Shown here one piece after another: positions 1 through 8,037 of a DNA stretch of 64,000 bases. A program made the position numbers and the translations under genes. The stretch comes from Stutzerimonas stutzeri (GTDB lineage Bacteria > Pseudomonadota > Gammaproteobacteria > Pseudomonadales > Pseudomonadaceae): contig CP077641.1 in the NCBI GenBank assembly GCA_019056435.1, forward strand, positions 744,001-808,000. The letters run 5' to 3'. Under the pieces are notes generated by a model. It ran no database searches, was not told where the DNA came from, and worked only from the letters and a program-made list of their open reading frames with translations. Position 1 is the first letter of the stretch; each line of letters opens with the position of its first letter.

Positions 1-77
1 GCTGGTACTGCATGCCCTGCGAGGCGGACTGCCCGACCGATGCGGTGACAGTGAACATTCCCTACCTGCTGCGCTGA
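1..77 (+). CDS. C-terminal end of a 4Fe-4S ferredoxin (AprB-like), cut by the window edge
   Basis: Only the last 24 residues are present. They carry the second half of an iron-sulfur motif, CMPCEADCPTDAV, followed by a short tail ending in PYLLR and a stop. The Cys-x2-Cys-x3-Cys-Pro spacing is that of a 4Fe-4S cluster ligand set. The wording resembles the small ferredoxin subunit that accompanies AprA/fumarate-reductase-like flavoproteins; that is an inference, because the partner would lie upstream of the window. The stop is 10 bases before the next start, so it is probably cotranscribed with the HEAT-repeat gene. Confidence 0.7.
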   Translation, partial: WYCMPCEADCPTDAVTVNIPYLLR

Positions 78-87
78 GGGCCGACCG

Positions 88-1047
88 ATGAAAACCTACG
101 ACGACCCACTGCTGCAGGACATCGCCACCAACCTGACCTCGAGCGATCCCGGCATCCGCCGCGTGGCCGTGCTCGAGCTGGTCGACAGCGGCGAACCGGA
201 AGCCGCCGAGCTGCTGATCCTGGCGCTGAACGACGCGGACCCGTCGGTGCGCCAGGAGGCGGCCAAGGTGGTCGACGAGTTCGACGCTGCCGACATCGCC
301 GACGCCCTGATCGCCGCCCTGCAGGACAGCGACGAGGTGGTGCGCAACGCCGCCGCCCACGCGCTGGCGGACCTCAAGGACCCCGCCGCCGCGCTGCCGC
401 TGCTCGAAGCCTTGGCCGGCAGCGACGATCCCTTCGTCGTCGCCGGCATCCTCCGTGCGCTCAAGCCGCTGCGCCATCCACAGGCGCAGGCGCCGGCCCT
501 GGTGCGGATGCAGCACGCCGACCCGGGCGTGCGCCGCGAAGCGGTGGCTGTGATCGGCTGGCTCAAGCAGCCGGCCAATCTGCCGGCGCTGATCGAGCGG
601 GCGCAGCACGACGACGACGCCGACGTCCGCCGCGCCGCCACCGGCGCGCTGGTCTATGCCGCGCCCGAACAGGTCGGCCCGGCGCTGATCGGCATCCTGC
701 GCGACGAACACTGGCAGGTGCGCGTCGAGGCCGCTGTGAGCATCGGCAAGCTCGACTACCAGGCCGCACTGCAGCCCCTGGTCGAGGCCACGCACGACAG
801 TTTCTGGCAGGTCCGGGAAAAGGCCGTCGATGCGCTCGGCAAGCTCGGTGCGGTGGGCGCGATCCCGGCGCTCGGCGTCTGCGCCCGCGACCCGATGAGC
901 AACCTGCGCAAGGCCGCCATCGGCGCGCTGGGCGCCATCGCACACAACGATGGCCGCCCCTTCGTCGAACTGGCCATGGACGACCCCGACCCGGACGTCC
1001 GCAAGCTCGCCCGCTGGGCCATGTCGAAACTCGACGCCGCGGCCTGA
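88..1047 (+). CDS. HEAT-repeat (PBS-lyase type) protein
   Basis: The 319-residue protein consists almost entirely of about ten helical repeats of roughly 30 residues, each with the pattern D(P/D)xVRxxAxxALxxL, seen for example as [24 protein letters not shown] and [12 protein letters not shown]. It has no signal peptide or membrane segment, so it should be cytoplasmic. HEAT proteins of this type are scaffolds or, in the phycobilin lyase lineage, chaperones for cofactor attachment. No catalytic residues can be named. It sits between two ferredoxin genes, so a role in assembling or docking an iron-sulfur or flavin complex is plausible but inferred. Confidence 0.85.
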   Translation: MKTYDDPLLQDIATNLTSSDPGIRRVAVLELVDSGEPEAAELLILALNDADPSVRQEAAKVVDEFDAADIADALIAALQDSDEVVRNAAAHALADLKDPAAALPLLEALAGSDDPFVVAGILRALKPLRHPQAQAPALVRMQHADPGVRREAVAVIGWLKQPANLPALIERAQHDDDADVRRAATGALVYAAPEQVGPALIGILRDEHWQVRVEAAVSIGKLDYQAALQPLVEATHDSFWQVREKAVDALGKLGAVGAIPALGVCARDPMSNLRKAAIGALGAIAHNDGRPFVELAMDDPDPDVRKLARWAMSKLDAAA

Positions 1048-1133
1048 TTTTTACGCGCTTTTTGTTGCACGGCACTTGAAGCCGAAACGTCACGAGCGCA
1101 GCGGGGCGGGGGCGCCCAGCCAAGGCGAAGGTC

Positions 1134-1180
1134 GCGCGCGGGAGCGGAGTTTACAGGCCGTAAATGAGCATCCCGCGCGC
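1134..1180. repeat. Intergenic nested inverted repeat (extragenic palindrome)
   Basis: An outer perfect 10-bp inverted repeat (GCGCGCGGGA at 1134-1143 with TCCCGCGCGC at 1171-1180) encloses an inner perfect 5-bp pair (TTTAC / GTAAA, loop AGGCC). Both sides have equal 6-base internal bulges. The fold is a long bulged hairpin in the 181-base gap between the HEAT gene and fdxA. No T tract follows, so it is unlike a simple terminator. It could be a dispersed extragenic palindromic element or an RNA processing or stability element. Confidence 0.65.
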
Positions 1181-1228
1181 CGCCTTCAACGCAGCATCCG
1201 CAAGCGCAGTGGTTTCGAGGAGAACGAA

Positions 1229-1552
1229 ATGACCTATGTCGTTACAGAGAACTGCATCCGCTGCAAATACACCGACTGCGTGGAAGTCTGCCCGGCCGAC
1301 TGTTTTCACGAAGGCCTGAACTTTCTCGTCATCAACCCCGAGACCTGCATCGACTGCAGCCTCTGCGCGCCGGAATGCCCGGCCGATGCGATCTTCGCCG
1401 ACAACGCCTTGCCCGAAGGCCAACAACACTTTCTCGAACTCAACGCTGAGCTGGCCGAAGTCTGGCCGGTGATCACCCAGAGCGCCTCGCCGCTGGCCGA
1501 GGCCGAAACCTGGGTGGACAAGGGCGGCAAGCTGGCCTTTCTGGAGCGCTGA
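1229..1552 (+). CDS. fdxA: 7-Fe ferredoxin FdxA
   Basis: The 107-residue protein has the classical FdxA layout: an N-terminal [14 protein letters not shown] motif with spaced cysteines for one 3Fe-4S and one 4Fe-4S cluster, then [12 protein letters not shown], and a long C-terminal extension ending in KLAFLER. The length equals that of Pseudomonas FdxA. GAGGAG stands 6 bases before the ATG and fixes the start; in-frame reading further upstream has no ferredoxin character. It is a soluble low-potential electron carrier. Its placement before fpr suggests the two form an NADPH-ferredoxin pair serving the cluster. Confidence 0.95.
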   Translation: MTYVVTENCIRCKYTDCVEVCPADCFHEGLNFLVINPETCIDCSLCAPECPADAIFADNALPEGQQHFLELNAELAEVWPVITQSASPLAEAETWVDKGGKLAFLER

Positions 1553-1777
1553 AGCATGCCCCAACTTGTCATGACGAGTGGATTGCGCCACGGCGTACTG
1601 GCCCTGGTCACGGTCAGTGCCGCCACGCTCGGCAGCGCCCGCCCGCTGGACACGCCGGAACGCTCCGTGCGCAGCCAGGAAGCGCCCACGCTGCTCATCA
1701 GTAGCGGCCCGGCGCCCCCTGCCGCGCGGCCTCGTCACACCGTTAATTCGCTAGAGGCCGCAGGCCCGGAGGGTTTC

Positions 1778-2131
1778 ATGAACGCCTTCACCGCATCGAA
1801 TCAAGACGCCACGTTCCCCATCGCACAGCCCCAACGGCCGATCGACCCACCCCGAGAGATCCGCCTGCGCAAGGCCCAGCGCGTGCTCGAACTGACCTGG
1901 CCGGATGGCGCGCAGAGCCGCATCAGCTGCCTGACGCTGCGGCGGGCCTGTGCCTGCTCCAATTGCCAACGCCTCCAGCAGACCGGCGCGCTGACGCTGA
2001 TCGACGCCGAGGTCGGCGTGAACCGCCTGGAACTGTCCGGCATCAGCGGTCTGCAGCTGTATTTCAGCGACGGTCATTTCCGCGGCCTGTACCCCTGGGC
2101 CTACCTACGTGATCTGGGCGATCCGGCATGA
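1778..2131 (+). CDS. DUF971 / gamma-butyrobetaine-hydroxylase-like N-terminal domain protein
   Basis: The 117-residue protein is a stand-alone DUF971 domain. It shows the beta-rich fold with the zinc-knuckle-like element RRACACSNCQ near residue 50 and the terminal GHFRGLYPWAYLR strand typical of the family. In other proteins this domain precedes gamma-butyrobetaine hydroxylase or follows Mrp/ApbC-type P-loop proteins linked to iron-sulfur assembly. I chose the ATG at 1778 because GGAGGG lies just upstream and the length fits the family. The frame stays open to an ATG at 1556, but the extra residues look non-conserved. The stop overlaps the next start by 4 bases, so the two are translationally coupled. 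Confidence 0.75.
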   Translation: MNAFTASNQDATFPIAQPQRPIDPPREIRLRKAQRVLELTWPDGAQSRISCLTLRRACACSNCQRLQQTGALTLIDAEVGVNRLELSGISGLQLYFSDGHFRGLYPWAYLRDLGDPA

Positions 2132-3126
2132 ATGCCCGGCTCGAAGCGCTCGCCCCGCCCGTCGCGCTGTGCCGCAAGCACTACCCGGGCCTGGCCCTGT
2201 GTGCGGTGCTGGCACTGGCCGGCAGCTTTCTTGCCGAACACTACGGCGCGCCCGCGCTGCTGATGGTGTTGCTGCTCGGCCTGGGTTTCGCCAGCCAGGG
2301 CAGTGAGGCACGCATGCAACCGGGCGTGGCGTTGTGCAGCCGGCAACTGCTGCGCATCGGTGTGGCGCTGCTCGGCGCGCGCATTGGCGTCGCGCAGCTG
2401 GAGGCGGTCGGTGCGCGGCCCTTGTTGCTGGTGCTCGTCACGGTGCCGCTGGTGCTCGGCCTGGCGCTGCTGCTCGGCCGGCTGCTGCGACTGCCGACCC
2501 TGCACAGCCTGGTGGCGGGCGCGGCGGTGGCGATCTGCGGCGTGTCGGCAGCGATTGCCGTGGCGGCGGTGATCCCGGCGGGGCGCCTGGAAGAGCGCCG
2601 GCTGCTCGCCGTGGTGGTCGGCGTGACGGTCCTCGGCACGCTGTCGATGCTGCTCTACCCGCCGCTGACCGGCCTGCTCGGGCTGGATGCGCTCGACAGC
2701 GGTCTGCTGCTCGGCGCCAGCATCCATGACGTCGCCCAAGCGGCCGGTGCCGGATATCTCGTCTCGGAGACCGCTGGCGACGTCGCGACCCTGACCAAGC
2801 TGTTGCGCGTCGCCCTGCTCGCGCCGCTGGTGCTGGTGATCGGCCTGCTGCTGCGTCGGCAGGAACCGGGCAGCCCGGACTTCCCGCTGTTCCTGCTCGG
2901 CTTTCTCGGCCTGTTCACGCTGAACAGCCTCGGCTGGCTGCCGGCTGCGCTGCGCGAGGCGCTGGTCGCCGGCTCGCAGGCCTGCCTGCTGCTGACCATG
3001 GCCGCGCTCGGCATGCGCACCCGTGTCGGCGACCTGTTTGCCCAGGGCTGGCAGCCCTTCGCCCACCTGGCCCTGCTCAGCGCCGCGCTGCTGCTGGCGA
3101 CGAGCCTGCTGCTGATCCTGTTCTGA
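2128..3126 (+). CDS. YeiH/UPF0324 family putative sulfate exporter
   Basis: The 332-residue integral membrane protein has about ten hydrophobic segments. It contains the family signatures LLRIGVALLGARI (about residues 75-87) and AVAICGVSAAIA (about residues 131-142). This family is annotated as putative sulfate exporters; the transport activity is a family assignment, not seen here. The gene starts inside the stop of the DUF971 gene (ATGA overlap). Its company of AprB-like and other ferredoxins makes export of an inorganic sulfur product (sulfate or sulfite) a reasonable inference. Confidence 0.85.
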   Translation: MNARLEALAPPVALCRKHYPGLALCAVLALAGSFLAEHYGAPALLMVLLLGLGFASQGSEARMQPGVALCSRQLLRIGVALLGARIGVAQLEAVGARPLLLVLVTVPLVLGLALLLGRLLRLPTLHSLVAGAAVAICGVSAAIAVAAVIPAGRLEERRLLAVVVGVTVLGTLSMLLYPPLTGLLGLDALDSGLLLGASIHDVAQAAGAGYLVSETAGDVATLTKLLRVALLAPLVLVIGLLLRRQEPGSPDFPLFLLGFLGLFTLNSLGWLPAALREALVAGSQACLLLTMAALGMRTRVGDLFAQGWQPFAHLALLSAALLLATSLLLILF

Positions 3127-3157
3127 TCGACTCAACCCACGAGAGAGGAAGGCCCCC

Positions 3158-3933
3158 ATGTCTGCACTCGGCACCGAAAGCGTTCTATCCGTGCATCACT
3201 GGAACGACACCCTGTTCAGCTTTCGCACAACCCGCGACCCGGCGCTGCGCTTCGAGAACGGCCATTTCGTGATGATCGGCCTGGAAGTCGACAGCAAGCC
3301 GCTGATGCGCGCCTACAGCATCGTCAGCGCCAACCACGACGAGCACCTGGAATTCCTCAGTATCAAGGTGCCAGACGGCCCGCTGACCTCGCGCCTGCAG
3401 CACCTGAAGGTCGGCGACTCGCTCATCGTCAGCCGCAAGCCGGTCGGCACCCTGGTGATGCATGACCTCAGGCCCGGCAAGCACCTCTACCTGCTGGGCA
3501 CGGGCACGGGGCTGGCGCCGTTCATGAGCATCGTCCGCGATCCGGAAGCCTACGAGCGTTTCGACAAGATCGTGCTCGTGCACGGGTGCGCGAGGTCAGC
3601 GAGCTGGCCTACCACGACTACCTCACCCAGGAACTGCCGGCGCACGAATTCCTTGGCGAAGCGGTGCGGGCCAAGCTGCTCTACTACCCGACGGTGACGC
3701 GCGAGGCGTTCCGCCAAACTGGCCGCATCAATACGCTGATCGAGACCGGCAAGCTCACCGACGACCTCGGCCTGCCGCGGCTGAACCCCGAGACCGACCG
3801 CGTGATGCTCTGTGGCAACCCGGCGATGCTCGACACCCTCACCGGCCAGCTCGATGCCCTGGGCTTCCAGGCCTCGCCCAGCCAGGGCGTACCGGGTGAT
3901 TACGTCATCGAGCGGGCGTTCGTGGAAAAGTAG
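3158..3933 (+). CDS. fpr: Ferredoxin-NADP reductase, with an apparent -1 frameshift
   Basis: Two adjacent frames together give a full-length Fpr of about 258 residues. The N-terminal part carries the FAD-binding RAYSIVSA motif and the NADP-binding GTGTGLAPFMSI. The C-terminal part carries SELAYHDYL, YYPTVTRE and VMLCGNPAMLDT. At 3584-3586 the frame breaks after VLVHG. Restoring one base (GGG to GGCG) joins it to VREVSELAY, the expected family sequence. It catalyses reversible electron transfer between NADPH and ferredoxin or flavodoxin. GAGGAAGG precedes the ATG. A single indel with no other damage suggests a sequence error, but true inactivation cannot be excluded. Confidence 0.85.
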
Positions 3934-3984
3934 AGCCGTACACCGTCGCTCTACAGGGAAGGACTCGCTCCTGGCTCAGCCTTG

Positions 3985-4017
3985 GCCCGTCCGGCGCTTG
4001 ATTCGCGCCGGACGGGC
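3985..4017 (+). terminator. Strong hairpin after fpr
   Basis: A perfect 13-bp inverted repeat (GCCCGTCCGGCGC, 7-base loop, GCGCCGGACGGGC) lies 50 bases after the fpr stop and 92 bases before the next operon. The downstream tract is only weakly T-rich (ACTTTCGCCTCTTTCG), so termination efficiency is uncertain. The position fits the end of the ferredoxin cluster. Confidence 0.65.
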
Positions 4018-4109
4018 AACTTTCGCCTCTTTCGTTGTCTCGTTCTAAGGCGCGCATCCAACCAGACATAAGCGCGCCGTTTCCGAGCCTGACGTGAGGT
4101 CCCTGTTCC

Positions 4110-4562
4110 ATGCTGACACTTTCCATCAACGGCGCCGACCTTCAGGTCGACGTGCCCGAAGACATGCCCCTGCTCTGGGTCCTGCGCGACGTGCTCGGGC
4201 TCACCGGCAGCAAGTACGGCTGCGGTATCGCCCAGTGCGGCGCCTGCACCGTGCACCTGGACGGCCAGGCGGCGCGCGCCTGCGTCTTGCCGGTCGGAGA
4301 GGTGAAGGGCCGCAAGGTGGTCACCATCGAACGCATCGGCAACACGGAGCTCGGCCGGAAGGTGCAACAGGCCTGGCTGGAGGATGAGGTGGTGCAGTGC
4401 GGCTATTGCCAGTGCGGGCAGATAATGTCCGCCGTTGCCCTGCTGGAGCAAAATCCGCAGCCCGACGACCGCGCCATCGACCAGGGCATGGCCGGCAACC
4501 TCTGCCGCTGCTGCACCTATACCCGCATCCGCAGCGCCATCAAGCGCGTCGCCCAGGCATGA
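4110..4562 (+). CDS. [2Fe-2S] subunit of a molybdenum hydroxylase (IorA/aldehyde dehydrogenase small subunit type)
   Basis: The 150-residue protein has the two-domain architecture of xanthine-oxidase-family small subunits. A plant-type 2Fe-2S domain has [15 protein letters not shown] (about residues 43-57), and a helical 2Fe-2S domain has CGYCQCGQI and [12 protein letters not shown]. It passes electrons from the molybdenum site of the large subunit to the cytochrome c subunit. It has no signal peptide, whereas its partner has one, so co-export with the folded partner is the likely route. It is the first gene of a three-gene operon, 11 bases before the large subunit. Confidence 0.92.
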   Translation: MLTLSINGADLQVDVPEDMPLLWVLRDVLGLTGSKYGCGIAQCGACTVHLDGQAARACVLPVGEVKGRKVVTIERIGNTELGRKVQQAWLEDEVVQCGYCQCGQIMSAVALLEQNPQPDDRAIDQGMAGNLCRCCTYTRIRSAIKRVAQA

Positions 4563-4573
4563 GGAGGCGCGAG

Positions 4574-6772
4574 ATGAGCCAACCCGACACGACCCTGCAA
4601 TCCCCTTCGCGCCGCACCTTGCTCAAGGTCGGCAGCCTGGCCCTGGGCGGGCTGGTGATCGGTTTCACCCTGCCGTTCGCAGGACGCAGCTTCGCCGAGC
4701 AGATCCTGAACGAAGGCCCGGAAGACCAGCCAATGTCCAACGCCACGGCGCTGGATGCCTTCATCAGCATCGACCGCGACGGCCAGGTCACCTTCACCGT
4801 GCCGAAGATCGAGATGGGCCAGGGCGCGCAGAGCGGCCTGGCGGTGATGGTCGCCGAGGAGCTGGAGATCGGCCTCGAGCAGATCACCCTCAAGGAAGCC
4901 CCGCCGAACGAGCAGATCTACAACGACAAGCTGCTGAATTTCCAGGCCACCGGCGGCTCGACCTCGATCCGCAGCAACTGGGAGCCGCTGCGCCAGGCCG
5001 GCGCGGCGGCGCGCCTGCTGCTGATCCAGGCCGCCGCTCAGCGCTGGCAGGTGGGCGCCGATCAGCTGCGCGCCGAGAATGGCCGTGTACTGGGCCCGGA
5101 CGGCCAGAGCCTCGGCTATGGCGAGCTGGTCGAGGACGCCGCGAAACTGCCGGTCCCCGAAGACATTCCGCTCAAGCCGGCCGATCAGTACAGGCTGATC
5201 GGCAAGCCGACCCGGCGCCTGGACACACCGGCCAAGGTCGACGGCACCGCGCGCTTCACCATCGACCTGGTGGTGCCGGGCATGAAGTACGCCTCGATCC
5301 GCGCCTGCCCGGTGCTCGGCGGCACCCTGCGCGAGGTCGACGAACGCGCGGCCCGGCAGATACCGGGGGTGATCGAAGTGGTGCGGCTGGACAATGCCGT
5401 GGCGGTCATCGGCGAACACACCTGGGCCGCCTTCGCCGGCGTGCGCGCGCTGGAGATCGACTGGGCGCTGGGCGACAACGCCGGCATCGACTCGGCGCAG
5501 ATGGAGCGCGAGATCAGGGAGGCGCTGGACAAGCCCGGCGCCATCGCCAACGAGCAGGGCGACATCGACGCGGCGCTCAAGGACGCGGCCAACACCTTCG
5601 AAGCCGAATACGAAATGCCCTTCCTCGCCCACGCCGCGCTGGAGCCCATGACCTGCGTCGCCGAGGTGCGCGCCGACGCCGTCGAGCTGTGGGTCGGCAC
5701 CCAGGTGCCGGTGCGCGCGCAGACGGCCGCCGCCGAGGCCGCCGGGCGTCCGGCCGAGCAGGTGATCGTCAACAACCAGCTCATCGGCGGCGCCTTCGGC
5801 CGGCGGCTGGAGGTGGACTTCATCAGCCAGGCGGTGGCGATCGCGGCCCAGGTCGATTATCCGATCAAGCTGACCTGGACCCGCGAGGAAGACACCACCC
5901 ACGACATGTACCGCCCGCACTACATCGACCGCTTCGCCGCCGCGCTGGATGCCGAAGGCCGCCTGCAGGGCTGGCGCCACACCATCGCCGGCGCCTCGGT
6001 GCTGGCCCGTTTCGCGCCCGAGGCGGTGCCGGAGAACGGCCTGGACGGCGATGCGGTGGAAGTCGCCATGCATCCGATCTACGCGATGCCGAACCTGCGG
6101 GTGAACTACGTGCCGGTACCACCCCGGGCACTGCACCAGTCCTGGTGGCGCGGCGTCGGCCCGCTGCGCAGTACCTACATGCTGGAAAGCTTCATCGACG
6201 AGGTGGCCCGCAGCGTCGAGCAGGATCCGGTCGACTACCGCATGGCCCTGCTCGGCAGCCATCCCCGTGCCCAGGGCGTTCTGCGTCTGGCTGCGGAAAA
6301 GGCCGGCTGGGGCGAACCGCTCGAGGCCGGGCACGGTCGCGGCGTGGCCGTGCAGGAGGTCTTTGGCAGCTTTCTCGCCACCGTGGTCGAGCTGCAGGTC
6401 AGCGAGGACAAGGGCATCAGGCTCAAGCGACTGGTGGTGGCCATCGACTGCGGGCAGGTGATGAACCCGGTATCGGTCAAGTCGCAGATCGAGGGCGGCA
6501 CCCTGTTCGGTCTGTCGGCCGCGCTGTTCAACGAAATCACCGTGCGCGAGGGCCGCGTCGAGCAGACCAACTTCCATGATTACCGGCAGTTGCGCATCAG
6601 TGATGCGCCGCCAGTGGAAACCTACATCGTCGAAAGTCGCGAGGCGCCCGGCGGGGTCGGCGAGGCCGGCACGGCGATGATCGCCCCGGCGCTGGTCAAC
6701 GCCCTGGCGGCCGCCAACGGCACGCGCATCCGCCGCCTGCCCCTGGCGCGCGCCGGCTACTACGTGATCTGA
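4574..6772 (+). CDS. Molybdopterin-binding large subunit of an aldehyde dehydrogenase / IorB-like hydroxylase
   Basis: The 732-residue protein starts with an SRRTLLK twin-arginine motif followed by a hydrophobic stretch, so it should be exported folded by Tat. The body shows xanthine-dehydrogenase-family landmarks: EMGQGAQSGLAVMVAEEL, GGAFGRRLEVDF (about residues 402-413), and near the C-terminus PGGVGEAGTAMIAPAL, whose Glu is the expected catalytic base. It would bind molybdopterin-cytosine dinucleotide and oxidise an aldehyde or N-heterocycle using water. GAGGAG precedes the ATG at 4574; the open frame upstream overlaps the small subunit and is not coding. The exact substrate cannot be read from sequence. 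Confidence 0.9.
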   Translation: MSQPDTTLQSPSRRTLLKVGSLALGGLVIGFTLPFAGRSFAEQILNEGPEDQPMSNATALDAFISIDRDGQVTFTVPKIEMGQGAQSGLAVMVAEELEIGLEQITLKEAPPNEQIYNDKLLNFQATGGSTSIRSNWEPLRQAGAAARLLLIQAAAQRWQVGADQLRAENGRVLGPDGQSLGYGELVEDAAKLPVPEDIPLKPADQYRLIGKPTRRLDTPAKVDGTARFTIDLVVPGMKYASIRACPVLGGTLREVDERAARQIPGVIEVVRLDNAVAVIGEHTWAAFAGVRALEIDWALGDNAGIDSAQMEREIREALDKPGAIANEQGDIDAALKDAANTFEAEYEMPFLAHAALEPMTCVAEVRADAVELWVGTQVPVRAQTAAAEAAGRPAEQVIVNNQLIGGAFGRRLEVDFISQAVAIAAQVDYPIKLTWTREEDTTHDMYRPHYIDRFAAALDAEGRLQGWRHTIAGASVLARFAPEAVPENGLDGDAVEVAMHPIYAMPNLRVNYVPVPPRALHQSWWRGVGPLRSTYMLESFIDEVARSVEQDPVDYRMALLGSHPRAQGVLRLAAEKAGWGEPLEAGHGRGVAVQEVFGSFLATVVELQVSEDKGIRLKRLVVAIDCGQVMNPVSVKSQIEGGTLFGLSAALFNEITVREGRVEQTNFHDYRQLRISDAPPVETYIVESREAPGGVGEAGTAMIAPALVNALAAANGTRIRRLPLARAGYYVI

Positions 6773-6783
6773 GGAGTCCCAGC

Positions 6784-8013
6784 ATGAACAATCGATTCAC
6801 AACCGGCAGCCTGCTGGGCGCTGCCCTGGCCCTGTTCGGCACGGCGGCCTTGGCGCAGCAGGCGGACGACGCCTTACTCGAACGCGGCGAATACCTGACC
6901 CGCGCCGCGGACTGCCTGGCCTGCCACGTCACCGAAGGCGGCAAGCCCTACGCCGGCGGCCTGCCGGTGGAAATGCCGTTCGGCACGCTGTACTCGACCA
7001 ACATCACGCCGGACAAGGAAACCGGCATCGGCAACTGGACCGACGATCAGTTCGTCGAAGCCATGCAGAAGGGCGTCGGCCCGGATGGCCGCCACTACTA
7101 CCCGGCCTTCCCTTACACCTCCTACACCCTGATGCCGCGCGAAGACATCCTCGCCATCAAGGCCTACCTGTTCAGCCTGGAACCGGTGAACCAGCCGAAC
7201 CGGCAGAACGACATCGGCTTTCCGTTCAACCAGCGCTGGGGCATCGCCCTGTGGAACCTGCTGTTTCTCGACGACGAACGCTTCGAGCCGGACCCGCAGC
7301 AGTCCGCGCAATGGAACCGCGGCGCCTACCTGGTGGAAGGTCCGGGGCACTGCGGTGAATGCCATACGCCACGCAACTTCATGCAGGCGAAGCAGAGCTC
7401 CAAGGCGCTCGGTGGCGCGACCATCCAGGGCTGGGCCGCCTGGAACATCACCGGCGACGAGCAGAGCGGCATCGGCGGCTGGCCGGACGACGCCCTGGCG
7501 GCTTACATGGCTACTGGCGTCGCGCCGGGCTACGGCGTGGCGGGCGGGCCGATGGCCGAAGTGGTCAACCACAGCCTGCGCCACCTCACACCCGAGGATA
7601 TCCAGGCCATGGTCGTTTATCTCAAATCGGTGCCCGCCCAGCCGGCGGACGTGAAACGCCCCGAAGCCCGCTCACTGGCCAGTCAGCCGCCCACCGAAAG
7701 CGAGCACCCGCTGGGGCAGAAGCTCTTCGCCGACGCCTGCGCCAGCTGCCACCAGTGGGACGGCAGCGGCCGCCAGAGCGACTACGCCGCGTTGCGTGGC
7801 CTGCGCACGCTGAACGACCCGCAGGGCCTGAATCTGGTCAGGGTCATCCTCGACGGCGACGCCCTGCACGGCCCCAGCGGGCATCACCTGATGCCGGCCT
7901 TCAACCGGCACTTCAACGATCGGGAAGTGGCAGAGCTGGCCAATTTCATGCTCGGGCATTTCGGTGCGCAGCCCGGAGCGCTGAGCGCAGAGACGATTTC
8001 CGAGCGGCGCTGA
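6784..8013 (+). CDS. Triheme cytochrome c subunit of the dehydrogenase
   Basis: The 409-residue protein has an N-terminal Sec signal peptide ending near ALA-QQ and three c-type heme motifs: CLACH at residues 44-48, CGECH at 190-194 and CASCH at 319-323. This matches the membrane-associated triheme subunit that accepts electrons in bacterial aldehyde and alcohol dehydrogenase complexes and passes them to the quinone pool or a terminal oxidase. It follows the large subunit by 11 bases with GAGGAG in front of the start, so the three genes form one operon. No XdhC- or MobA-like maturation gene is adjacent. Confidence 0.93.
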   Translation: MNNRFTTGSLLGAALALFGTAALAQQADDALLERGEYLTRAADCLACHVTEGGKPYAGGLPVEMPFGTLYSTNITPDKETGIGNWTDDQFVEAMQKGVGPDGRHYYPAFPYTSYTLMPREDILAIKAYLFSLEPVNQPNRQNDIGFPFNQRWGIALWNLLFLDDERFEPDPQQSAQWNRGAYLVEGPGHCGECHTPRNFMQAKQSSKALGGATIQGWAAWNITGDEQSGIGGWPDDALAAYMATGVAPGYGVAGGPMAEVVNHSLRHLTPEDIQAMVVYLKSVPAQPADVKRPEARSLASQPPTESEHPLGQKLFADACASCHQWDGSGRQSDYAALRGLRTLNDPQGLNLVRVILDGDALHGPSGHHLMPAFNRHFNDREVAELANFMLGHFGAQPGALSAETISERR

Positions 8014-8033
8014 AGCCCGCCGCGCCGCGGGCT
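8014..8033. terminator. Hairpin between converging genes
   Basis: AGCCCGC, a 6-base loop, then GCGGGCT, located exactly between the cytochrome c stop and the stop of the converging solute-binding protein gene. It is short and has no long T tract. It may serve both directions. Confidence 0.5.
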
Positions 8034-8037
8034 GTCT

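Noticed and set aside
2101-3174. Long Gln/Arg-rich open frame antisense to the YeiH gene
   Set aside because: The composition (Gln, Arg, His runs) is the typical shadow of a Leu/Ala-rich membrane protein gene on the other strand.
4517-6577. Long open frame (about 686 codons) antisense to the molybdenum large subunit
   Set aside because: It mirrors codon positions of a gene with clear family motifs. GC-rich coding DNA commonly leaves the opposite strand open. It has no ribosome site or family signature.
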